Positions 32,110 to 38,033 of a stretch of DNA of 38,033 bases are shown one piece after another. A program made the translations under genes and the position numbers. How positions within the stretch are numbered: position 1 is the stretch's first letter; every line of letters starts with the position of its first letter. The stretch comes from Methylorubrum thiocyanatum (GTDB taxonomy: Bacteria > Pseudomonadota > Alphaproteobacteria > Rhizobiales > Beijerinckiaceae), in assembly GCA_014138645.1 (NCBI GenBank), contig JACJIB010000016.1:1-38033 (forward strand), read 5' to 3'. Under the pieces are notes generated by a model that did no database searches, had not been told where the DNA came from, and was given only the letters and a program-made list of their open reading frames with translations.

Positions 32110-32589
32110 TCAGAAGCCGCTGCGCACACGCAGGTGGGTGTGGGATCGGTGGGAAACGTCCCCGTCCTCGTGCGAATGCGCGGACGTGTCCTGGGTGACG
32201 GGGATGAGATTGAGCGTGCCGTGCATGACGCCGCGTTCGAGGAACAGCGCCTCCGCATAGGACGACACGTCGCCCACGGGGCCACGCATCAGCGTCACGT
32301 CGATCGAGGTGGTGTGATCGAGCGGTATCGACAGGGACGCCACCGCCTGATCGTGACGGTCGAGCCGCCCCTGCGGCACGCGGGACGCGAGGTTCCGCAC
32401 CGATTGATCGACCGTGTAGCTGACGATGCCGAAGCAGGGCGCGTCGGCCGGCGCTTCGGGGCGGGCGGACAGGCCGCGCCGCACCAGATCGCGGATGGCT
32501 TCGGAGCGGCTGCCCGCGCCCGTGCTGTCCATGTAGGCATCCAGCGCGCCGGCCAGCTCGTCATCGATGGTGATGGTGGTGCGCTGCAT
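32110..32589 (-). CDS. NikR-like ribbon-helix-helix regulator lacking canonical nickel ligands
   Basis: A 159-residue protein that lines up with Escherichia coli NikR without gaps over residues 53-105. Residues 1-45 are the ribbon-helix-helix DNA-binding domain (MQRTTITIDDEL, then RSEAIRDLVRRGL). Residues 53-131 are the ACT-like sensor domain (SYTVDQSVRNLASRV, MRGPVGDVSSYAEALFLERG, VMHGTLNLIP). In known NikR the square-planar nickel site is H76, H87, H89 and C95; here those positions are L76, S87, P89 and S95, so none remains. H79 and H92 persist, and a unique His-rich tail (H138, H140, H147, H150, H152) could bind metal instead. The ATG at 32589 has AGAGG six bases upstream. No nickel transporter or urease gene is in the window. 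Confidence 0.85.
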   Translation of the reverse strand: MQRTTITIDDELAGALDAYMDSTGAGSRSEAIRDLVRRGLSARPEAPADAPCFGIVSYTVDQSVRNLASRVPQGRLDRHDQAVASLSIPLDHTTSIDVTLMRGPVGDVSSYAEALFLERGVMHGTLNLIPVTQDTSAHSHEDGDVSHRSHTHLRVRSGF

Positions 32590-32914
32590 GGCGAGCCTCT
32601 CCCCCGATCCGCGGATGCCCGCGGGTCGCCCTGTCGAATGTCTTAGAGCGCATTCCGACGAAAGGGTCACCGGCTCGTCGAAAGAAGACACGGCGAAACA
32701 AGGACCTAGAGCCGTCGGCCTGATGCGGTCGGAGCGGATGCGGCGCTCGAACGACCTGCGGCGCCCTTGCGAATCTGTCGGGACGCAAGCGCGACCGAGG
32801 GGGGCGCCCGGCCCGGGCCGCCGGGTTTTGAACCGGCCTTCACGGCGATGGGTTGGCCAGGGCTCGGCGTTCGTCCGAGCGATGCCCTCGCCCCTTCCTC
32901 GGTCCGGATATTCC
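32590..32914. other. Spacer between the NikR-like gene and the P450 gene
   Basis: This 325-bp divergent region should hold promoters for both genes. It contains dispersed element copy B (32644-32751). Open frames crossing it on either strand lack recognisable domains. A direct NikR-type operator (a dyad such as GTATGA-N16-TCATAC) was not seen. Confidence 0.5.
32644..32751. repeat. Dispersed palindromic element (copy B), diverged
   Basis: It begins with TAGAGCGCATTCCGACGAAAGG and ends near GGCGCTCGA. Blocks shared with copy A at 20075 include CGAAAGG, CCGGCT, CGAAAG, AAACAAGG/AAACAAGA and CCTAG, in the same order and with similar spacing, and the total length is nearly the same. The terminal long palindrome of copy A is degraded here. 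It is located between divergent genes, the usual place for this element type. Confidence 0.65.
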
Positions 32915-34189
32915 ATGCCTGCCGCGATCGCCACGCACCGATTCCGCAAAGCCCGGACCCTGCCACGAGAGCCGGCGCCCGACAGCACGCTCGCCCTCCT
33001 GCGCGAAGGCTACGGCTTCATCCGGAACCGGTGCCGAGAGCACGGCTCCGACCTCTTCGCCGCGCGGCTCCTGCTGAGCCCGGTGATCTGCATGTCGGGG
33101 GCCGAGGCGGCGCGCCACTTCTACGACGGTCACCGCTTCACCCGCCGCCACGCCCTGCCGCCGACCTCCTTCGCGCTGATCCAGGACCACGGCAGCGTCA
33201 TGGTCATGGATGGGGCGGCCCATCTCGCCCGCAAGGCGATGTTCCTCTCGCTCGTGGGCGAGGAGGCCCTCCAGCGGCTGGCCGGCCTGGCCGAGCGGCA
33301 CTGGCGCGAGGCGGTGTCGGGCTGGGCGCAGAGGGACGCGATCGTGCTGCTCGACGAGGCGCACCGCGTGCTCACCGCCGCGGTCTGCGAGTGGGTCGGG
33401 CTGCCCCTCGGCCCGACCGAGGTGGACGTGCGTGCCCGTGAATTCGCCGCGATGATCGACGGCACCGGTGCGGTCGGACCCCGCAACTGGCGGGGCCATC
33501 TCTACCGCGCCCGCACGGAGCGCTGGGTGCGCAAGGTCATCGACGAGATCCGGAGCGGGCGCCGCGACGTGCCGCCGGGCGCGGCCCGGACCATCGCCGA
33601 GCACCGGGATGCCGATGGACAGCGCCTCGACCGGACGGTGGCGGGCGTCGAACTCATCAACGTGCTGAGGCCGACGGTGGCCAATGCGCGCTACATCGTC
33701 TTCGCGGCGATGGCCCTGCACGACCACCCGCACCAGCGCGCGGCCCTCGCCGATGGCGGCGAGGCGGCCGAGCGCTTCACCGACGAAGTGCGCCGGTTCT
33801 ATCCCTTCATCCCCTTCATCGGCGGCCGGGTGCGGGCGCCGTTCCGCTTCGGCGGCCACGACTTCCGCGAGGGCGAGTGGGTGCTCATGGATCTCTACGG
33901 GACCAATCGCGACCCGCGCCTGTGGCACGAGCCGGAGCGGTTCGATCCCGATCGCTTCGCGCGCGAGACGATTGATCCGTTCAACATGGTTTCGCACGGG
34001 GCCGGCTCGGCGCGGGACGGCCACCGCTGCCCGGGCGAGGGCATCACGCGGATCCTCCTGCGAACGCTGTCGAGGCAGCTCGCCGCGACGCGCTACACCG
34101 TTCCGCCGCAGGATCTGACCCTCGACCTCGCTCACGTGCCGGCGCGTCCGCGATCGGGGTTCGTGATGCGCGCCGTCCACGCGCCCTGA
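32915..34189 (+). CDS. CYP152-family fatty acid peroxygenase (cytochrome P450)
   Basis: A 424-residue P450 of the hydrogen-peroxide-using CYP152 type, which hydroxylates (or decarboxylates) fatty acids without a reductase. The haem-thiolate Cys is C372 in DGHRCPGEGIT; the ExxR motif is E291-R294. The diagnostic R252-P253 in ELINVLRPTVA replaces the acid-alcohol pair of mono-oxygenase P450s and anchors the substrate carboxylate. Other family-like stretches are EGYGFIRNRC, AVGPRNWRG and LMDLYGTNRDPRLWHEPERF. The residue that is Gln in BS-beta and His in the alkene-forming OleT aligns with M96 here. The start could also be the ATG at 32882; 32915 gives the N-terminal length usual for the family. 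No ferredoxin or reductase is nearby, as expected. Confidence 0.92.
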   Translation: MPAAIATHRFRKARTLPREPAPDSTLALLREGYGFIRNRCREHGSDLFAARLLLSPVICMSGAEAARHFYDGHRFTRRHALPPTSFALIQDHGSVMVMDGAAHLARKAMFLSLVGEEALQRLAGLAERHWREAVSGWAQRDAIVLLDEAHRVLTAAVCEWVGLPLGPTEVDVRAREFAAMIDGTGAVGPRNWRGHLYRARTERWVRKVIDEIRSGRRDVPPGAARTIAEHRDADGQRLDRTVAGVELINVLRPTVANARYIVFAAMALHDHPHQRAALADGGEAAERFTDEVRRFYPFIPFIGGRVRAPFRFGGHDFREGEWVLMDLYGTNRDPRLWHEPERFDPDRFARETIDPFNMVSHGAGSARDGHRCPGEGITRILLRTLSRQLAATRYTVPPQDLTLDLAHVPARPRSGFVMRAVHAP

Positions 34190-34370
34190 GCGAAGACAGC
34201 CTCGCCGCTTGCCCGGATCGGCGCCCAGTCCGGCAAAGGGCCCCGGGCGAAAAAAGATCCCCAGTGAAGTGCGGGGAAAGCCGGCCTTCGCGAGGCCGGG
34301 GAGGAACCGCCCGCGCCCCATGCGGCGTTCCCGCAAGCCGACCCCCTAGAAGTCGCTCGACGGAACAGAG

Positions 34371-37300
34371 ATGGCACGGTCCAGGACTGCGAAGCCCCGA
34401 CAAGACCAGCGACAGGCCCACGGGGAGGAGGCCGTTGCCCCGTTGATCCCCACGGGCGCCCTCGCGATCGCCCTGCTCGGCTTCGCCCAGACCGCCCGGC
34501 CACTGATCCACGTGGCCCGCGACGGGCGCCGCCTTGAGGATGTCGCCGCCGTCCTGCGCGCCCTCGCGCCGGAGCGGACGGTGGCAGTCTATCCGGAATG
34601 GGATTGCCTGCCCTTCGACCGTGCCTCGCCCTCGCGCGGCGTCATGGGCGCCCGCACCGGCGTGCTGCGCTGGCTAACCGACGAACAGGCCCGGCCGGAC
34701 ATCGTGCTCACCACCGCCCCCGCTCTTCTGCAGCGCGTCCCCCCGCCGGAGACGTGGGACGCGGCCCATGTCGAGCTGCGTGTCGGCGAGGCCCTCGATC
34801 CGGAGCGGCTGACGGCCGAGCTGGGGCGGCTCGGCTACATCCTCGACGACCGGGTCGACGAGCCCGGCGAGGTCGCGGTCCGCGGGCGCACCATCGACGT
34901 TTTCCCGGCCGCCGCGCCGCTGCCCTGCCGGGTCGAGCACGACGGCACCCGCATCACCGCGATCCGTTCCTACGATCCGGTGTCGCAGCGCTCCCGGGTC
35001 GAGACCGATCGGCTGGTGATCGACCCCGCCACCGAGATCATCCTCGCGCCGGATTCGGGCGTCGCGCTCGAACCCTTCACCGGACAGGAGCACCGGCTCG
35101 CACGGTTCTATCCCAAACTCGTGACGGTCCTCGACTACGTGCCCCAGGCGCGGTTCGTGGTCGAGGACGGGATGGAGGAGCGCGCCGCCGCCTTCTTCGA
35201 GCAGATCGCCGAGGGAAGCGAGCAGGACGGCTCGAACACCGGGAACGGGCCGGATGAGCCCCGTCGGGCGTCGGCGGTGGACCTCTACCTCTCGCCCGAC
35301 GAATGGACGGCGCTCGTCGACGCGCGCAGCCTCGCCGTGGCGACGGGCGCCGAGGCGGAGCGGGTCGCCGGGCCGGTCTTCGCCCGCGAGCGCCGCCCCG
35401 AGACGGGTTTCGCCAAGGCCCTGCGCGCGGCGCTCAAGGCGGGCGAGCGCGTGGTACTCGCCGGCCCCAAGGCGCCCCTGCGCCGCCTCGTGCGGGCGGC
35501 GGCCGCCATCGACGACCGGACCGTGCGCCTGATCGACGGCTGGGCCGAGGTCGAGGCGGCGGAGCCCGGCGCGATGCTGGCGCTCGAGGCGCCGGTCGAG
35601 GCGGGGTTCCGCGTGCCGGAGGCCGGCGCGACGGTGGTGGCCGCCGCCGACCTGTTCGGGGCCCTGGCCGCGGGCGCGCAGCGGCGGGCCGCGGTGCTGC
35701 CGATCGGCGAGGTCGAGCTGCGCGTCGGCGATGTCGCGATCGACCGCGATCACGGCCTGTGCGTCTTCGAGGGGCTGGAGGCGATCCGCGCCGGCGAGGA
35801 GGACGAGGAGGACGCCCTGCGCCTGCGGTTCGCCGACGAGGCCATCCTGATGGTTCCGGTGAGCCAGGCCGACCGGATCTGGCGCTACGGCTCGGAGGCC
35901 GAGGCCGTGACCCTCGACCGGCTCGACGGCGGCACCTGGGCCCGGCGGCGCCTGGAGGCGGAGGCGACGCTCGCCAAGGCCGCGCGGGCGATGCTGAAGG
36001 CGGCGCAGGAGCGCCGGAAGGCGCATGCGCCGCAGATCGTGCCGCCGGAGCGCGAGATGGAGCGCTTCGCCGCCGGCTTCGGCTTCCCGCTTACCGGCGA
36101 TCAGGCCGGTGCGGTGGAGGAAACCCTGGGCGACCTCGCCCGCGAGGCGCCGATGGACCGGCTGGTCTGCGGCGATGTCGGCTTCGGCAAGACGGAGGTG
36201 GCGCTGCGTGCCGCCGCCGCGGCGCTCTTCGCCGGCCGGCAGGTCGCCGTCATGGCGCCGACCACGGTGCTGGTGCGCCAGCATGTCGAGACGTTTCGGC
36301 GGCGGTTTGCCCGTTTCGGCATCGAGGTGGCGCATCTCTCACGCCTCGTCTCCCCCGCCGAGGCCAAGCGGGTGAAGCGGGGGCTGGCCGACGGCAGCGT
36401 GCGCCTCGTGGTCGGCACCCAGGCGCTCGCTGGGCGCGGCGTCGCCTTCCACGATCTCGGGCTCGCCATCATCGACGAGGAGCAGCGCTTCGGGGCCAAG
36501 ACCAAGGCGAGCCTGCGCAAGGCGGCGGGCGATGCCCACATCCTGACCTTGAGCGCGACGCCGATCCCGCGCACGCTCCAGGCGGCGATGGTCGGCCTGC
36601 AGAGCCTCAGCGTCATCGCCACGCCCCCGGCGGTGCGCCAGCCGATCCGTACGGTGATCGCCCCGTTCGAGGAGGCGACGCTGGCCGCGGCCCTGCGGCG
36701 CGAGCATCGCCGCGGCGGCCAGAGCTTCGTGGTCTGCCCGCGGATCGAGGACATCGCGCCGATGGCCAAGCGCCTGCGCAGCCTCGTGCCGGGGCTTACG
36801 GTCGTGATCGCGCACGGCGAGATGAAGCCGGCCGAGATGGACGACGCCATGGTCCGCTTCGCCGACGGCGACGGCGACGTGCTGCTCGCCACCAGCATCA
36901 TCGAGAGCGGCCTCGACGTGCCGCGGGCCAACACCATGCTGGTCTGGGACGCGGAGCGGTTCGGCCTCGCGCAGCTGCACCAGTTGCGCGGCCGGGTCGG
37001 GCGCGGGCAGCGGCGCGGAGTGGTCTACCTGTTCGGGCATCCCGACAAGCCCCTCAGCCCCTCCACCGAGAAGCGGCTGCGCACGCTGGAGGCCCTCGAC
37101 CGGCTCGGCGCGGGATTCGCCATCTCCGCCCGCGACCTCGACCTGCGCGGTGCGGGCGATCTCGTCGGCGACGACCAGTCGGGCCATGTCAAGCTCGTCG
37201 GCCTCGGCCTCTACCAGCACCTGCTGCAACTGGCGCTCCGCGCGGCCAAGGGCGAGGCGGCCGAGGATTGGAGCCCGGAGGTGCGGATCGGCCTGAACGG

Positions 37301-37700
37301 CCGCGTGCCCGCCGACTATATCCCGGAGCCCGAGATCCGCCTGAGCCTCTACACCCGCCTGCTGCGCCTGCGCACCGAGGCCGAGATCGACGCCCTGCGC
37401 GACGAGATCGAGGACCGGTTCGGGCCGCTTCCCGGTTCGGTGGAGGCGCTGTTCACGCTGGCCGCCCTGCGGATCGGATGCCTCGCTCTCGGCATCGCCC
37501 GCCTCAATGGCGGACCGCAGGGGATCGCGGCCGATTTCCATCCGGACCGGACCGCGCCGGTGATCCCGGTATCCGACGACATCACGGTGCGCGAGGGCCG
37601 CATCGTCCTGCGCCGGGGGGGCGAGGATCCGGTCGAGCGCGGACGTCAGGCCGCGGCGTTCCTGCGCCGGCTCGAAGAGGCGCGCGACCGGCGCGCCTGA
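34371..37700 (+). CDS. Mfd-family DEAD/DEAH helicase (transcription-repair coupling factor or paralogue)
   Basis: A 1109-residue protein with the full Mfd layout. The N-terminal UvrB-like region includes EWDCLPFDRASPSRGVMGAR and DEPGEVAVRGRTIDVFP. An RNA-polymerase-interacting region reads VGDVAIDRDHGLCVFEGLEA. The helicase has Walker A GDVGFGKT (about 601-608), DEEQ (about 702-705), LSATPIPRTLQ, and motif VI QLRGRVGRGQRRG. These are followed by the translocation motif region DLDLRGAGDLVGDDQSG and a C-terminal TRCF domain (EPEIRLSLYTRLLRLRTEAE). Mfd removes RNA polymerase stalled at lesions and recruits UvrA. It is about 50 residues shorter than typical Mfd and has several diverged motifs (for example VDHGIGRY is DRDHGLCVF), so it may be a second, specialised copy. 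The ATG at 34371 has GGAA six bases upstream. Confidence 0.88.
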   Translation: MARSRTAKPRQDQRQAHGEEAVAPLIPTGALAIALLGFAQTARPLIHVARDGRRLEDVAAVLRALAPERTVAVYPEWDCLPFDRASPSRGVMGARTGVLRWLTDEQARPDIVLTTAPALLQRVPPPETWDAAHVELRVGEALDPERLTAELGRLGYILDDRVDEPGEVAVRGRTIDVFPAAAPLPCRVEHDGTRITAIRSYDPVSQRSRVETDRLVIDPATEIILAPDSGVALEPFTGQEHRLARFYPKLVTVLDYVPQARFVVEDGMEERAAAFFEQIAEGSEQDGSNTGNGPDEPRRASAVDLYLSPDEWTALVDARSLAVATGAEAERVAGPVFARERRPETGFAKALRAALKAGERVVLAGPKAPLRRLVRAAAAIDDRTVRLIDGWAEVEAAEPGAMLALEAPVEAGFRVPEAGATVVAAADLFGALAAGAQRRAAVLPIGEVELRVGDVAIDRDHGLCVFEGLEAIRAGEEDEEDALRLRFADEAILMVPVSQADRIWRYGSEAEAVTLDRLDGGTWARRRLEAEATLAKAARAMLKAAQERRKAHAPQIVPPEREMERFAAGFGFPLTGDQAGAVEETLGDLAREAPMDRLVCGDVGFGKTEVALRAAAAALFAGRQVAVMAPTTVLVRQHVETFRRRFARFGIEVAHLSRLVSPAEAKRVKRGLADGSVRLVVGTQALAGRGVAFHDLGLAIIDEEQRFGAKTKASLRKAAGDAHILTLSATPIPRTLQAAMVGLQSLSVIATPPAVRQPIRTVIAPFEEATLAAALRREHRRGGQSFVVCPRIEDIAPMAKRLRSLVPGLTVVIAHGEMKPAEMDDAMVRFADGDGDVLLATSIIESGLDVPRANTMLVWDAERFGLAQLHQLRGRVGRGQRRGVVYLFGHPDKPLSPSTEKRLRTLEALDRLGAGFAISARDLDLRGAGDLVGDDQSGHVKLVGLGLYQHLLQLALRAAKGEAAEDWSPEVRIGLNGRVPADYIPEPEIRLSLYTRLLRLRTEAEIDALRDEIEDRFGPLPGSVEALFTLAALRIGCLALGIARLNGGPQGIAADFHPDRTAPVIPVSDDITVREGRIVLRRGGEDPVERGRQAAAFLRRLEEARDRRA

Positions 37701-37719
37701 GGGAGAGGCGAAACAGAAA

Positions 37720-37746
37720 CCCTCCCGGTCTCGGGGACCGGGAGGG
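37720..37746. terminator. Bidirectional terminator between the Mfd-like and porin genes
   Basis: A perfect 10-bp stem CCCTCCCGGT/ACCGGGAGGG with a seven-base loop. It begins 20 bp after the Mfd-like stop. On the minus strand it is followed by TTTCTGTTTC, so it looks best suited to ending the porin mRNA, but the convergent placement suits both genes. Confidence 0.7.
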
Positions 37747-37780
37747 CGTGTCGATCGTGAGAACCGGCTTGCCGCCGCCT

Positions 37781-37863
37781 GAGTGTCTCTCACGAAACTC
37801 CCGCTGCGCCGCCGTGCCCAGAAGAGAAGGCGACGGGTGATCGGGAGTTTTGCGAGGCACTCT
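37781..37863. repeat. Imperfect 22-23-bp inverted repeat flanking a 38-bp spacer
   Basis: The left arm (37781-37803) and the complement of the right arm (37842-37863) share GAGTG-CTC and AAACTCCCG with a few differences. The right arm reaches the porin stop codon. The arms could form a long-range stem in the 3' end of the porin mRNA. Confidence 0.5.
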
Positions 37864-38033
37864 TAGCCCGGCGCGAGGCCGAGCAGGGTTCCGAGCGGGA
37901 CGACGAGGGTGGCGCCGGCATAGAAGCCGTCCTTGGCCCGGCGCGCGGTGAAGGGGTTCCAGAACGAGTTCGGGTTGACCACGTACTGCACCACCGGCTC
38001 GATGATCACGCCCGCGCCGACGTCGAAATGCGC
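37863..38033 (-). CDS. OprB-type carbohydrate porin, C-terminal fragment
   Basis: The last 56 codons and TAA stop of an outer-membrane protein; the gene continues past the right edge of the window. The reading AHFDVGAGVIIEPVVQYVVN, then PNSFWNPFTARRAKDGFYAG, matches the end of carbohydrate-selective OprB porins, where an EP-x-xQYV-NP motif precedes the final strands (ATLVVPLGTLLGL). Such porins pass sugars or polyols across the outer membrane. It ends in Leu-Ala-Pro-Gly rather than the usual terminal Phe, which is also seen in some porins. Family assignment is fairly good, but with so little sequence other porin families are possible. Confidence 0.68.
   Translation of the reverse strand, partial: AHFDVGAGVIIEPVVQYVVNPNSFWNPFTARRAKDGFYAGATLVVPLGTLLGLAPG

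Overview
This is a high-GC chromosomal segment from an alphaproteobacterium of the order Hyphomicrobiales (Rhizobiales), most likely Methylobacterium or Methylorubrum. The evidence is the type of cellulose operon (BcsN and BcsS families), the initiator tRNA sequence, an FnrL-type C-x2-C-x7-C oxygen sensor, a dispersed palindromic intergenic element of the kind common in Rhizobiales, and chimeric CheB/CheR/HWE kinases. Nothing in the window looks like a prophage, insertion sequence, plasmid or CRISPR array.

Layout. (1) 16-166: initiator tRNA-Met with its own terminator. (2) 643-13937, all on the minus strand: a hybrid sensor kinase with a degraded ATPase domain, the outer-membrane-type protein BcsS, then a tightly coupled cellulose operon bcsA-bcsB-bcsZ-TPR gene-bcsN whose genes overlap or nearly touch. 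No BcsC-type outer-membrane barrel is fused to the TPR protein. (3) 14397-16872: an amidase and a DeoR/GlpR-type repressor. (4) 16892-25680: a low-oxygen respiration block. cydA-cydB-cydX (cytochrome bd oxidase, including the 43-residue subunit CydX) diverges from cydD-cydC (its assembly ABC transporter) across 99 bp that hold an FNR/FixK box. An Fe-S FNR-type regulator gene follows, then a universal-stress-protein/cytochrome c operon with a second FNR/FixK box upstream. (5) 25921-31226: signal transduction genes, namely a stand-alone CheB with a zinc-ribbon-like tail, a 1168-residue CheB-CheR-PAS-HWE kinase, and a single-domain receiver. (6) 31415-34189: two small unknown genes, a NikR-like ribbon-helix-helix regulator that has lost all four canonical nickel ligands, and a CYP152-type peroxygenase P450. 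(7) 34371-37700: an Mfd-family helicase. (8) The right edge cuts the C-terminus of an OprB-type porin that is too short to appear as a sizeable open frame.

How the parts fit. The cyd genes, the FNR-type sensor and the Usp/cytochrome c pair can be read as one local microaerobic regulon: sensor gene, two candidate operators and target operons within 9 kb. The cellulose genes form a synthase (BcsA/BcsB) with a periplasmic endoglucanase, a TPR scaffold and two accessory proteins; BcsA keeps the RxxxR part of a c-di-GMP-binding PilZ domain.

The most unusual observation is a palindromic dispersed repeat of about 108 bp lying inside the N-terminal coding region of cydD. It is bounded by near-identical hexamers exactly 102 bp (34 codons) apart, so the frame stays open. 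A second, diverged copy lies in the intergenic region upstream of the P450 gene. All family calls come from reading sequences and motifs by eye; no database search was run.
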